DNA of 64,000 nucleotides from Vitis vinifera (GCF_030704535.1 NC_081822.1:33463501-33527500), one strand, 5' to 3'; shown: positions 22,790 through 36,000, counted from the stretch's first letter. Notes: generated by a model from the sequence alone, not told the origin. Program-made: numbers and translations.

Positions 22790-25388
22790 TGTTAATATGA
22801 GATTATTTTTTTGATTGATTGTAATTGATTCGTTTACACATAGTTTCCTATAATAGGCTAACTGATGTTTTGTTTTGTATATACGTATCTTCTTCTCTGT
22901 AAGTAAAAACATTCAATATACTGAAGATTCCCAAAATACTATGTTTTACTCGGTTTTTGACATGGTATTAGAGCACCAAACCTGGTGACTCTGAATTCTT
23001 CCAAACGCTTTTGCAACCTAATCTCTTATTACAACCGCTGCCATGGACATTAACAACAGAACGTTGACATTGTCTAAGGCTACCATAGAAGCCTCAGATT
23101 CCTTCTCTCTACACCACTCGAACCACCCGAGTATGGTACTCATCTCAAGGAACTTGAAGGAGATAACTACAGCATATGGAGTCGGGGTATGAGAATTTAG
23201 TTTGAGTACTAAAGATAAGATTGGATTTGTCATAGGTTCAATCAAGCTGCCTCCAACTCCATTGAAAAATGATAGTTTTCCTTCTTGGCAATGATGCAAC
23301 GATATGGTGATCTCATGGTTATTGAATTCCATTAATCCAAACATAACCAATAGTGTGATTTATGCTGAAACTTCAACACAAATCTAGGTAGATTTAAAAG
23401 AATGTTTTTCTTAAGGAAACGATTCAAGAATTTATCAGATCAAACGAGACATCGTGGAACATAGGTGAGCCAACAATCAATTTAAGTTTACTACACAAAG
23501 CTTTAAGCTTTTTGGGATGAACTTTCATCCTATCATAAAGTGTTATCCTACTCTTGTGGAGGGTTGGAGAAACTCAAGGAAATGGATGAAAAAAAAAAGT
23601 GTTATGCAGTTTCTCATGGGATTGAATGATAGTTATGCTACCATTGATGGACAAATCTTATTGATGCAACCTTTACCTGATGCATGTCGAGTTTACTCAC
23701 TTGTCCTTCAATAAGAAAAACAGGTTGAATTTTATCTCAGACATGGGAACATGAACCATCATGCCATGCTTGCAGATCGGCACAGCAAGGTGACTCCAGC
23801 ATGTCAGGTTCAAAGGTAAAAGACTTCGCTACACTGCTCTTATTGTGATAGTAATTATCATAACATTGAGAAGTGTTACTACCTATATTGCTCTCCAATA
23901 GGTCATAGGCTTCATGGGAAGAATGTGAAGCCTCCTAATCAGTGTCACTCAAATGCAAACAATGTGAATGTGGAAACAAACAAGGCCGTGGAGATAGAAG
24001 CAAAATATCTTCCAACAAGTGATGGATCAAGGCTCACAATTGAGGAATATGACCAACTAATGGCCATGATTCAAAAAAACAATGATGGTAACTCACAATA
24101 TTTTGCAAATACCACAGGTATAAATATGCCATCATCCAAAATCATTCAAGATTACCTACACTCGAATATGTGTTGGATTATTGATAGTGGAACCGCAAAT
24201 CATGTGACTTCTTCAACTGAATTATTAGATCTAAAAAATTTGCCCAAGATAACCACCATTAGTTTGCCAGATGGTGGTCAGACACATATTAAGTCGATTA
24301 GTTCATTGGATATTTCACCCCACATTAAACTTGATGAAGTACTCAAAGTTCCACAATTTCAAGTTAATTTACTATCAGTTAGTAAACTAACATGGGCATT
24401 AAAATGTATAGTGATGTTCTTTTTCGATTTTTGTGTTGTGCAGAACATTGCTACAAGGAGATGATTGGCTTGGGCAAGCAATATAATGACCTCTACTACC
24501 TAGCACAAAACCAAAATCCAGCCTTGGATTACGCCATTCGTAAACATCCCAATCTTTGGCATTAGCATCTTAGGCACTTGTCATCCAGTCATCTTTAAGT
24601 TCTTGCTAAAATTAATCTTGAAATTTATTTTGATTCCAAGCATGTTTGTGAAATCTACCCTTTAGCCAAACAAACTTGTTTATATTTTCTATCTAGTTTA
24701 ATTTCTTCTTAAACACCTTTTTATTTGATTTATTATGATATTTGAGGACCACTTTGAATAAATTTTCATTTCGGGGCTCGTTATTTCCTAACAATTGTTA
24801 ATGACTATACTAAATATGCCTAGATACAACTCATGAGTTTTAAATTTGAAACACAAAGGATATTGCAATCATTAATTTCTTGGGTGGAAACATAATTCAA
24901 TTGTCGCATTAAAACTCTTCAAATTGATAATGGCATTGAAATTTCCTTTATGATATAGTATCTAGATACTAAGGGGATCAATTACCATCATTCATGTACT
25001 TACACCCCCCAACAAAATAGGGTGGTTGCGAGGAAACATTGTCATCTTTTAAATGTGGGAAGAGTTTTTCGTTTTCAACCAAACTTGTTGTCAAAATTTT
25101 GGGAGGAAAGTGTTTAAATGGCTTGCTATTTAATTAATCACTTACCCACACCTCTTCTTTCTCAGAAATGTCATATCAACTTCTCCACAACAAGCTACTT
25201 ACATATGACCATCTACAGACTTTTGGATGTCTTTGTTATGCCACCAATCTCTTACCAACACATAAATTTGATAAAAGAGTCCATCGTTGCATATTTGTTG
25301 GTTATCCTCTTGGTAAAAAAGGTTATTGGATTTATAATCTTGAAAGTAATAAATTCTTTTCTTCCAAAGATATTGTCTTTCATGAACA
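22790..25388 (+). mobile_element. Decayed Ty1/copia retrotransposon, left part
   Basis: A short LTR-like end (about 22790-22964) finishes in CA and is followed by TGGTATTAGAGC, the primer-binding site for initiator tRNA-Met. Downstream are broken gag pieces (KIGFVIGSIKLPP; QFLMGLNDSYAT; ILLMQPLPD; a knuckle-like C/H stretch), a protease piece WIIDSGTANHVTSS in the 179-codon frame 23925-24464, a GAG-pre-integrase remnant and integrase pieces (FGCLCYA, KFDKRVHRCIFVGYP). There are many stops and shifts. Reverse transcriptase and RNase H were not found. The frame is interrupted at 25388 by the CACTA element and resumes at 37205. Genomic relic; not competent. Confidence 0.88.
22965..22979 (+). other. 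Copia primer-binding site
   Basis: TGGTATTAGAGCACC follows the LTR end CA directly. It is one base from the usual copia PBS TGGTATCAGAGC, complementary to initiator tRNA-Met. Confidence 0.8.
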
Positions 25389-25620
25389 CACTAGTAGGAA
25401 AAATGCATGTTATGACGCTTGATTCCTAAACGCTTCTAAAAAGTGTTAAGGAATTAGGTTAACTTTGGCGCTTGTAGAATATTTATAAACCTTGGCACTT
25501 CTAAGATAGATGTATTAGATTCAATGGCATTTTTTAAGTTGACGCCTTTTGGAAGCAGTGTCATTGAAATGAAGAGCAACATTGGCATTTTTATTAAGTG
25601 TCATTGAATTTATTGATATA
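25389..25620 (+). repeat. CACTA left terminus and subterminal repeats
   Basis: The terminus is followed by repeated words such as GACGCTT, AACGCTTCTAAAAAGTG, GGCGCTT, GACGCC and AGTGTCATTGAA. Clustered motifs of this kind near both ends are the usual transposase-binding arrays of CACTA elements. Confidence 0.82.
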
Positions 25621-28101
25621 TATTTCATTCTTTTTCCCACCCAAACACATTACACTCAGATCCCCACACTTAGAGCCCTAGCCCACAATAATTCCCTGCA
25701 GGGTCAGCCACCAGCAACCACCAATTGATGGGAAAATGTTGCCAAGACATTTAAGGTACTCTTATTTCTTTTATTATTAGTTTGTTTGCTTACCCAGAAA
25801 ATGGGAGAAAATATATGAAAGTCATACTGAAAATTTTTGAATCTAAAAACTTGAATTGGTTAATCCAATTATTTCAATTATATATAATTTATTGGTTTTT
25901 ATGGTTGATTGAGAAGATGGTGAAAGAGATATGGAGAGAGCAGGGGCCTACTCATGAACCCTAGCCCTTTGAACAATCCATTATTTGGGTTTTCTCCATC
26001 ATAGAGAACCTGCAACACACTGATTTTCTTTAAACACGTCTATTTATGAACACTTATAGGTGGAATTGAGACCTTCCTTGGTTGAACGTCTTTATTAGCC
26101 TTTGGAAAAAATGCTTTTCAAGATGCCTTTCAAAGACTTTTCAAGCAATAGGGTATGAGTGTGGTTACTTGACTGTGTTAGCAAGAATGGTAAGTATTTT
26201 CTAATAAAAATTTGCTTTGTATTTTTCTACGACCCCCAAAATATGAAACCAAACACAACCAAACTCTAGAGAGAGAAAGGTGAGGGTAGAGAGAGAAGGA
26301 ATAAGAAAAGAGGGACAACATTGGAATTTGGTCTGGTTTTTTTTTTCTTTTATTTTTTTTTCTTGGGTAAATCTTGTTTTTAATCTTCCCTGGTAAATTC
26401 CAAAATATTTAATAGGATAATTTTTTTTTTTTTTGGAGGTTGGGGTTTTATTGTTAGGCTTTTTTGGGGGCGTCTAAATTGGTATTTCAATTTTGAAATT
26501 TAAAATTGATTTTCCTTTTTGGTACTTTTAAATGAAATTACAATTTAATACTTTATTATAATTAATATTAATTTAGAATGAATAAACTATCATTAATGTA
26601 TTTTCAGTTTAAATCAATGAGAAATACCTGTAACACTTTGGCAAAAATATTTTTTTAAAATAATGAACTAGAGAAAATATTTTGTGAAACAAGAATTTTG
26701 GTAAAACAATAGTAAAAAATTACAGAGATGTGTAGTTAACAAAAAAATAAAGAAAAAACAAAAAAGGAAAAAAAATGAAATTTCAATAACTTTTATGGAT
26801 TTGGATTACTAAAAAAAGTCATTAAAATTACACAATTTTAATAGAAAAAAAATCCAATTAGAATTAAGCTACAACATTGAGAATTAGAGTTGTTTTTAGG
26901 TAGTTTGATAGATTGTATAAGTTCAAATGATAAGAATTGTGTGGTTTGTATTCATTTTATTTTTAAAAATTATATTAATAATATTTGAAGTTAATAAGAA
27001 TTATACATTTTTTAAGGTGCAAATTTTTTTTGTCATTAAAATGGCAACAAATAATTTTATTGTTTCCCAAATTTCTACAAATAAATAACTTTAGTAGTAA
27101 GGATACATTATTATTCAATAACTCATGTTTGACTTTTTTTTCATTAAGTGTGGTCATTTATTGTTCTATTCCAGCTTTTTAGATTCCATTTGGAGAATAA
27201 ATGATATTCCAATGGATGATTAAATATTCAAATTAGAGATCTTTTGTGATATGTCACTAATGATTCCTCATGAAACTTTCTAGTCTTAATTATATACCAT
27301 CTACACTTGTGAAGTATTGTTTATTTATTGATATTGAAAAAGAAGTAGTGAACAAAGACTATAAGAAAAAAACCTTTGTTGATGGAAATGCCACCTAGGC
27401 CTATCAACTATTGCCTCTATTTCTAAACATAAAAAATTTTGAAATTTTGCTATGGCTTATTGAAGGACAAAGATGTTGAAATAGATAATTGATGCATGGT
27501 TATTAGGAGACTCCACTAACAACTTTCCATATCTAGCTATCCCTATTTTGTGTGTTCCTTTATCCTCTGCTAATGTGGTAGAGAAAGTTGTAGAGGCAAG
27601 TGAGAAATCACAATTGGTGAGGAAAACATCTATGGTACAAAAAAAGGGGTATACCAATGATGAAAAACCGGAGGAACTAGAGTCTCCTCTAACATCCATC
27701 ATTGAGAAATGTCACCATCTCCATCTATTGTAAGAAACAGAAATGGAAAACACAATGAGAAGGAAACAAACCATAATGGCTTAAATGCAAGGTATGAACT
27801 CCTCTATAAGGTTTGGTCTTCTTGAACGGTGCTAGTGATTACATGAAGATAATCTTGTAATATATACAAAATATTTCCTAGTCAAGTGAACTGCTATTAT
27901 GTAAATTGAGACTTTATGATTTGATTGTTCTTACCTAAAAGATCTCTTTGTTAGCTTATTTACCTTGATCTTGAAAGCATACATTCCTTGTTGACTTATC
28001 GATTTTATTTATGGATTGATTAGGTTGTTAGGAAGAATACTTATGATTCACTCAGTGACCTTATTATCTTCACTTAGTTCATTTGTTTTTCCTTTTTGTA
28101 G
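25621..28101. other. CACTA interior, left part, no gene firmly recognised
   Basis: AT-rich DNA. A 61-codon plus-strand frame at 27548-27733 (VEKVVEASEKSQLVRK) has no clear family and might be another captured exon lying before the CPL-like one. No transposase motif was seen. Confidence 0.4.
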
Positions 28102-28197
28102 GTTTGGTTTGCAAGAGATAAAATTGGTGAAGGAATTGATAGAACAAGAAGAGAAGCCCAATTTCAGGTAGCTAAAGCTTCTCATATGTATTGTCTT
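28102..28197 (+). pseudogene. Captured exon resembling the dsRNA-binding region of a CPL1-type CTD phosphatase
   Basis: The exon lies between a TTTTTGTAG acceptor and a CTT|GTAAGA donor and encodes 32 residues: VWFARDKIGEGIDRTRREAQ then FQVAKASHMYCL. The GIGRTRREAQ...QAAE-type sequence is what I recall from the C-terminal double-stranded-RNA-binding motifs of plant C-terminal-domain phosphatase-like 1/2 proteins, which regulate RNA polymerase II and microRNA processing. Splice sites on both sides indicate genomic capture, intron included. The assignment is from memory and covers a short stretch; another dsRNA-binding protein is possible. Confidence 0.55.
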
Positions 28198-28749
28198 GTA
28201 AGATCTCTTATTTCTACATTTATTCTTGTCAATGCATTTTGATGTTTCTACTTTTTATCATGGCTAGAGTTTTGCTTATGCTTGCTTGGTTGTTTATTGT
28301 AGCTTTTATCTTGGGTAAGTGTTACATAATGAAGTACTTTTTTTTTCTTTTTTTCTTTTTTAATGTGACAAATCTATTGTGAAAGAAATTTACGTGTGTA
28401 ATAATAAATAGCATAATGTTTCATTGTAATTCGGTTTAATATCTTAACAAATTATTCTTCTTTTTAGTTTCAAGGAATTTTTTAGTTTAATGTCATGTCC
28501 ATTTATAAACCTCCAATGGAGGATTAAAGAAATAGTTCAGTCATTTAAAATATCAATTGAAATTCTAATATTGTTTACAAATCAAAGCCTTTGTCAAGAC
28601 CAAATTAGATTAGATTAGCTTGCTAAAAGAAGGAAATTGAGCACATGCAGAGTACACAATGGTCCATCCAATTAGGACCATAAAGCAATGAAAAAGAAAA
28701 AATAACATAATTTAAAGTGACTAAACAAGAATAAACTTTCTTCCATCCT
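28198..28749. other. CACTA interior, no gene recognised
   Basis: AT-rich, presumably intron or flank of the captured exon. A 63-codon hydrophobic plus-strand frame at 28191-28382 overlaps that exon's donor and has no supporting family. Confidence 0.45.
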
Positions 28750-29005
28750 ATCTATAAAATCAAGAAAAGACAAATGTCTTTCCCATAAGAATTTTACAAT
28801 TGCCAAAATAACTTTAGGAAGACATCTTTAAGCTTCAACATAATTAACTTTTCCTCTTTCAAAGACTCTATCATTCTTCTCCTTCTAAATATACCACAAA
28901 ATATGTAGCATAGTCGGATTATAATTGTCTTCATTTTCTTCTCTATAAGCTGCCAATAAGTTTTTAATAAAATGAGGCTTGACCTAAGATATCCCAACGA
29001 ATGAG
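28750..29005 (-). pseudogene. LINE 3-prime-end fragment (reverse-transcriptase C-terminal tail)
   Basis: The minus strand reads LHILWYI, a stop, KEKNDRVFERGK, then LAIVKFLWERHLSFLDF with stops between. The W-x-x-W-K-E-(R/K)-N-x-R-x-F pattern is the tail that follows the zf-RVT zinc-binding domain in plant L1-type LINEs. Compare LMWTLWKERNERAFND in the better-preserved LINE at 56.2 kb. It is a decayed fragment in the CACTA interior. Confidence 0.6.
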
Positions 29006-29618
29006 AACACTAACACCCATCACCACACAATGAAGCCAAACGGTATTTGCTAACTCTACTTGCATATATAATATCAGTTCATGAGTAAAGGACCTTTATT
29101 CCTTAATTGGTCTATTAGTGTAATAAAATTGGTTGCCAACATTTTGCACCCTAAACATGGTTGGTTTTATAACCATCTTGTAAAAGTTTTTATTCATTTG
29201 ATAGGTGACTTATCTTATGAAGCCTATTTATAACCTGAAGTCACCAAAGACTCGTTCTTTAATAGAGAACTTTTTGGTCTATAACTGCTTTTGAGTTTTG
29301 ACACGTCCATGAAATTGTGTCAAACACATATCTTATATTGTTTCTTTATTTGTATTTCCTATTTTTATTTCTCATTTTGGGAAGCCTCTAGCCAGTGTTT
29401 GTTAACCTACAACATGTTTCCACTTTTAACTTTCATGGAATATCATTATTAATTATTTTCTTTAACTTTCATGTTTCATTGTCAAAACACCTTTCTCTTT
29501 GGATCTTGCTTTCCCAGTATGTCTCTGACATGTTCACCAATATGTATTAGGTATGTCTTTTTTTATTGTTGAAAAGGAGTTTCATTACAACTCAATCCTT
29601 TTATTGCTTGAAAAAGAG

Positions 29619-29724
29619 TTATATATATATATATATATATTTAATCCACTTGAATGGTGAAAATTCTTGTAAACAAAAACTTTCGGTCTTACATGTTTTC
29701 ATGGAAATATTATATCAAGCCCAA

Positions 29725-29786
<62 letters not shown>

Positions 29787-29875
29787 TATTTAATCCACTT
29801 GAATGGTGAAGATTCTTGTAAACAAAAACTTTCGGTCTTACATGTTTTCATGGAAATATTATATCAAGCCCAGTG
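29619..29875. repeat. TA microsatellites and an about 88-bp duplicated segment
   Basis: One TA run lies at about 29619-29640. A segment beginning TTTAATCCACTTGAATGG and ending TTATATCAAGCCCA (about 29640-29724) is followed by a longer TA run (about 29727-29783), then repeated almost base for base at about 29788-29873. This looks like a tandem duplication of segment plus TA run, followed by TA expansion. Confidence 0.92.
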
Positions 29876-30462
29876 ACCGCTTTTCAATCACTTGGCTGTT
29901 CAAAAGAGTTGATAAATAAATAAATATAAAATGAACTTAAAAAAGGAAAACCTTTTCATCTATTTTCAAGAATTTCCCTATGTCCATAAAGCTTTTGTAT
30001 TTTTTGTTTGGTAGAGAAAAAAAAGAGATATAATGGGAGTTACAATTTTAAAAATAAATTGTATGACATATTAATGAGTATGATTTTCATTTATTTTTCA
30101 AAAACATAAATTGAAAAGAGAAAGTGAAAGCAAGTTTGAATAGTCTAAATTAATTTTTATAAAGATTATAATTTCAATTATGCTTATTAGTTGTTGCATG
30201 TATAAATTAAATGTTTTTTTTTTTAATTTGTCCTTTGCTTATATATATTTTTTTCTAAAATTGTAATTGATTTTAGTTTTTTGTGCATGTAGGTCATCTT
30301 TTTGGGAAATTAACCTTATAGTTGGATAAGCTAGCATGAAACAGTATGTTGAAGACCAAGGCATAATTGGGTTGCATGTAAAGAAAAAATGAACCATGTT
30401 AAGGGACTAAACATTAAAGTTGTGACTTTTTTTTTTGTTATTTTAATATCTTTTAGTTTTTT
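29876..30462. other. CACTA interior up to MULE target site
   Basis: AT-rich DNA with no gene recognised. It ends in the 9-bp target duplication TAGTTTTTT at 30454-30462. Confidence 0.6.
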
Positions 30463-30571
30463 GGGATAACCGATTAAAAGGGACAAATATCCCTCAATAT
30501 TGCAGAACTAACCCCTCACTTATTTAAGTCTCAAAAATGACCCAATTCGGACAAAAATACCCCCTCAGCTA
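30463..30571 (+). repeat. MULE left terminal inverted repeat
   Basis: Pairs with 36540-36647 in inverted orientation over about 100 bp with scattered mismatches and small gaps. Shared words include AAAAGGGACAAA, CCCTCAATATTG, AAATGACCC and GGACAAAAATACCCC. Confidence 0.93.
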
Positions 30572-30858
30572 TCTTTTCAGCCCATTTTCCCTCCAACTCC
30601 AATTTTCCCTTGTGTTGTGTCTCTTCCTTACCCTGCAAACCCATTTGTTCCATCTGTTAACAAAAAGGCAACACAACACAAAGTAAAAACAGAAAGTAAG
30701 TTTCACTATTTCATTCTTTGATTTTAGTTTTTCGAACTGTACATATGAATCTTCATCCATGAAATGAGAAAAAACCCTAAGTGTCTTATTTTGGTTCATT
30801 TTTTTTTTCAATCAAACCCTATTTTTCATCTTTCTGATATTGTGTGTTAATTCAGTTC

Positions 30859-31844
30859 ATGAAAATGGAGGAAGAAAAAAATTCGGTGATGAAAAATACG
30901 AAACAGAAGAGGTATAAAATTTTGGGAAAAAAGAGAAGTGAAAGAAAGTCAGGTTTTGAAACCTCGTCATCGTCATCAAAAAATGAGAAGAAATCAACTG
31001 ATTCAATAAGCATTAATTTTCTACTTGAAATTTTGATTTTTAATTTTTTTTTTAATTTTATCATTTTTAATCGATTATCCTTTTTTTTTATGAATTTATT
31101 TTTCATGAATTGATAATGTAATTGTTGAAAATTTTCTCAGTGAGGTTATAGTCCAAGGTTTAAAGCAATATTTGAATGATTAGAAAAAACTAAACTTAAC
31201 CATAAAAAAGTTTTGAAATTTTGTGTAATGAAGTTATTTGTTATGAATTTATAACGTATTTGAATATAATTTTTATGAAATTATTTTATCCAAATATTTA
31301 GAATTTTGATTTAAATATATATGTTAAGAAAAAATTGAACTTAACTGCTATCAAGTTCATTGTCAACAGGTTGCAATTTCAAAATGGGCATTAGGAGTTG
31401 TCCACCTTCATCGAAGGATTATATATGTATATGACTTATTGATGGGCATCAATAATAATGCAAGATTGCAAGTTGCCATTAAACCATTAGCCAAATTGTT
31501 GCCGCATATATTGAATGCAATAGCATATTATGGGTTTCATGGTGACACAAAAGTTAACTACCAGGAATGGGAAATTGAATGGCTGTAAGATATTCCTCAA
31601 CAGGAAAATGAGTAAGTGATCTTAAATTTACTTTCATAACTTATACACTTAATCCTTAATAATATCCCTAACATTGATTATTTGTGTACCATGTAGTGGT
31701 GATTGTGGCATGTTTGTTATTAAATATGTTGAATACTTAATGCATAACCATCCATTGAAGTCATTAACAAGTGCTCGAATGGACTGGTTTCGGGAAAAGA
31801 TTGCAGCAGAGTTATTTTATATGAAATACTTGCCTATGTAATGA
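30859..31844 (+). pseudogene. ULP1-like SUMO/deSUMOylating protease relic carried by the MULE
   Basis: A Lys-rich N-terminal frame starts at 30859 (MKMEEEKNSVMKNTK). After an acceptor near 31370 comes KWALGVVHLHRRIIYVYD, where families have catalytic His-Trp before this point and Asp in YD; here the His position reads Lys. Then KPLAKLLPHILNAIAYYGF, WEIEWL, a TAA codon, and DIPQQ with the oxyanion Gln. An intron (GTAAGT to TAG, about 31611-31696) follows, then GDCGMFVIKYVEYL with the catalytic Cys, and MDWFREKIAAELFYMKYLPM ending at a stop near 31842. This is the C48 cysteine-protease core. It is inactivated by the stop and the lost His. Plant MULE-borne ULP genes of this type are called Kaonashi. 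Confidence 0.85.
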
Positions 31845-32019
31845 ATTCATGTTGATATTTCACATTTTGATAATGTAGTTGGATGGTTTGTTATATGTAA
31901 TTGGATAGCTTCATATATGTTGTTAGACATTTTGATAAATGTAGTTGGACAGGTTGATATATCTACTTGGATATTTTGATGAATGTTGTTCGATAGTTAT
32001 GTATACAATTGGCCTTTTA

Positions 32020-32720
32020 AACTAAACTTGAATGTTGTCAAGTTGTTATGTGTACAAACTTGAAGGTAGTTAAGTCCACAGTCTTAATAGAACACCTGAA
32101 CATAACTACTATCAAGTTAACTGTGAACAAACTTGACAGATATTAAGTCGAAATCTATTCCAGAATAACATATTTAATCTGGACTTAACAGGTATCAAGT
32201 TGATCTTCTATAGACTCATAGGAAATTGTGTCTACAGTTGCCATTTTAACTTGAACTTAACTATTGTCAAGTTATTTTATGAACAAACTTGAAGGTAGTT
32301 AAGTCTACAGTCTTCAGACAAAACCTGAACTTAACTATTGTCAAGTTGCTTTATGAACAAACTTGAAAGTAGTTAAGTTCACAGTCTTCAGACAAAACCT
32401 GAACTTAACTATTGTCAAGTTGTTTTATGTACAAACTTGAAGGTAGTTAAGTTCACGGTCTTTAAACAAAACCTGAACTTAATTATTGTAAAGTTGTTTT
32501 ATGTATAAACTTGAAGGTAGTTAAGTCCACAGTCTTTAGACAAAACCTGAACTTAACTATTGTCAAGTTGTTTTATGTACCAACTTGAAGGCAGTTAAGT
32601 CAACGGTCTTTAGACAAAACCTGAACTTAACCATTGTTAAGTTGTTTTATGTACAAACTTGAAGGTAGTTAAGTCTATAGTCTTCAGACAAAACCTAAAC
32701 TTAACTATTGTCAAGTTCCT
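32020..32720. repeat. 74-bp tandem repeats with internal hairpins
   Basis: About eight to nine degenerate copies. The word AAACCTGAACTTAA falls at 32321, 32395 and 32469, i.e. exactly 74 bp apart. Each unit contains CTTAACTATTGTCAAGTT and, about 14 bp on, AACTTGAAGGTAGTTAAG, which are imperfect reverse complements, so each unit can fold into a stem of about 18 bp. Related words (AACTTACGTCAAGTTTAAC) recur near 35927-35990. The array lies between the two convergent gene relics of the MULE. Confidence 0.9.
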
Positions 32721-33019
32721 TATCAATAAACGTGAGAACAGTTGAGTCCATAGTTTGAGAATAAAAATGTAATTTTCATTCATACTTTATACATAACTCA
32801 TCATAACATATATGTATAAAAGTAACAAATATCTCCATTTCTATGGGTATGCAAAAAAAGGGATCATTATTACAATATTCATCTATGTGCTTATCCTATC
32901 ACCTTATACAAAAAAAGTAACTTACATTTCCGTTCACATGGGTACCAAAAAAACAAAAAAGCTCACTATTACAATTTTCATTCCATGTAAGTTCATAGAG
33001 TGCCAAAGCTATCATGATA

Positions 33020-36000
33020 TCAAGGGATTGGTCGTTTGCATGTTTTCTGATTATGCCCATATTGACCACATCGACTACAACGAGATGTGTGCTTGCCCTG
33101 TCCACCAGAAGAAATTCTTACTTTCCTTGGTCTTCCTGTTGGACTCCTCGTTTTAGGTGGTAACACAACTTTGTCACGAATATGATTAGGTACTACCCAA
33201 TCTATTTCATTTCCAGTTGGATAAATACACTCTGAATATGAAGATAACAATGCTTTAGTAGTAAAATACTTGGAGCACAAAGTGTAACATGAAATGTTGT
33301 AAAATCTACAAGCAGCAATAGCATGTGCACATGGAATATGATCAAGATCAAATTGTCGACATGTGCATGAACGAGTATCTAAATTCACTTGAGCACTAAT
33401 GCTAGCATAGTTAACATTACACTCCTTGGAGTTGATAGGTTCCACTAGATATGTTGCTGACATATTATACCTCGAATGAAGTTCTCCATCAGCCCACATG
33501 GTAAGTTCAGTTGACATTGACATTGCTTGTTGTTGACAAGTCACAAACCATTTTTGAAGTAAGTTTCTCAATTCTTCAACCAATTGCAAAACTGGAAGAT
33601 CTCTAGCATTTTTCAACACAGCATTAAGGCTTTCAACGATCCCTGTCGTCATGATATTATATCTTTTTCTGGTAGAATATGAACGTGCCCATCGATCAAC
33701 ACCTATATCCATCAAATGTCTTGTTGCTCTTGGGTCAATCATCTCTAGTTGCCCAAATATAAAATTAAACTCTGAAACATGATAAACATGGGCGGCATCA
33801 TGGAACAACTTATGAATTGCAGGATTCTTGAACTTTGTCTTCAAATTTTGTCCAACGTGATAAGTGCAGACACCATGCCTCGCATGGGGAAATACTTTAT
33901 GTACTGCTTTTTCAATGCTACCATGTCGATCTGATATCACAAACAAATCATCAATGTGTCCAAGTGCATCATGCAGTTTTTGTAAAAACCACTCCCATGA
34001 GGCATCATTTTATGAATCACCAATCCCAAAGGCTAAAGGGTATATCTGATTGTTGCCATCTTTACACGCTGCAATAAATAAAGTCCCTAAGTACTTTGCT
34101 TTCAAAAATGTCCCATCAACTGCAATCACAGGCCTTATTGATGTGTGAAACCCAACAAGAGATGCACCAATCGACATAAAAAAGTATTTGAATTGATTAT
34201 CACAATCAGTAACTATATCAGTAATGGTACCAAGATTTTTTTGCTCTAAAACATAGCAATAGGATGATAAAGTGTTATAAGACTCCTCAGGTGATCCCCT
34301 AATAGAACCTAGAACAAGTTCTTTGGCTCTCCACGCCTTATCATAACTGATTTGAACACCATACTGCTTTCGAATGTCTGTTACAATGTCTTTTGGTCAA
34401 AATTCACAACCAACCCCTTGATATGTTTCTTTTATACTCTCACCAATCAACCAACTACTTGCATGTTGATTGTCACGAGACATCATACCTAACCGACAAG
34501 TGTGTGTTGAATAGAATTTCATTATTTGAAACATATTGGAAATCCCCAACTTGGTAGCACGAACTCGCCACTTGCATTTTTTATCAAAACATTCAACAAG
34601 CAATAACTTAGTAGTGGATTTAGTTGTTTTGAACTCAAACTTCCTTTTCAGAGCCATCATATACAACTTCCACTATAATTCTTTCTTATTTGAGTATATT
34701 TGGTGCTCTTCTAGATGGTCATCACTAATTCCACTAACTATAGGTTGTTGCATCATGTTTTGTCTTTTATTTGCTACATCTTCGATTATAGTGGGATTGT
34801 CATGTATGAAACCATCATTTGTATCAATCATGGTCAAGATTTCTGCACTCTGAGTTGAACTAGTTCTGAATGAGCCAATTTGGGTCACTTGCTTATCACT
34901 AGTAGGGTTAGTATTCATCCTATAATCCTCCTCATTAATTGCAGTCTCATTCATGTTCCAATCATGAACTTTATACCCTTCAAGTGACTCATTTTGAAAT
35001 CTTGGTCCATTTTCACCATCAACAGTAAGAGTTTCAACTGAATCACAATGAATGTGTCTACTTTTTTGCATCAACATTGAGTCTCCATTCAATTCTTTAT
35101 CAATCTTAGAAGGCATATGACATTCAAAATAAAAATTGCAAATTGATTTTTGATTGTGATTATCAATTCTCTTTTCAACTATGATGCACAATGGAACAGA
35201 TAGCTTACCATTTGTACAATTTAAACCAATAAAGAATTTCACATCCCCATCATCAGTTAGTTGTATAAGACTTGTGGGTATGTTGGCATTGAATACATAC
35301 TTCATTGAAAGAAAACAATTTGTTGGATCTAGCTTCAAAATATGATGGACAACCCCTAATAACTCTTTATATGATATAGTTTTCGGGATCTCAATGCCTT
35401 TACCTTTACTTCCTTCGAAATAGAAAACATTTCCATCTCGTACCCATTCTCCTTCATATAAAAGCATTATTCCTACTTCATCAACCACTAAAATAACAAA
35501 ATAATTCAATTAGTGGCATCAACAAACAATATTAGAATATTTTTTAGTTACATCATAGCATTAGCACCAATAAGTAGGTATTAATTTTAAAAAACTCATT
35601 CATTATTAAATACATATTATTTCATTGCACATATTTATTTTTTTAATAAACAACAAATAAATAACATTATTAATCATCTTTACTACCTCAAATAATACCA
35701 ATAATGCTAAAGAAATACAATGTATATAGTTATTAAATAAATTCAAACATTGTAACTCTAAACTATTTTAAACAATAAAAATATATTTATTTACTAAAAG
35801 ATTGGTTATGTTATAATTCATTTAATGTCAAGGGTAATTTGCAAATGATTCAACTCAAATTGAGTATAATTAAATAAAATAACAATAATATAATGTTACT
35901 ATAAAATAACTATATACAATCTTAACTTACGTCAAGTTTAACTTAACACACGTCAAGTTCAACTTAATATCCGTAAGGTTTTGATATATAACTAAAAAAG

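Noticed and set aside
30569..31113. 80-89-codon frames at the left end of the MULE on both strands
   Set aside because: The minus-strand ones are antisense to the Lys-rich start of the ULP relic or overlap the terminal inverted repeat; only the plus-strand start near 30859 fits the gene.
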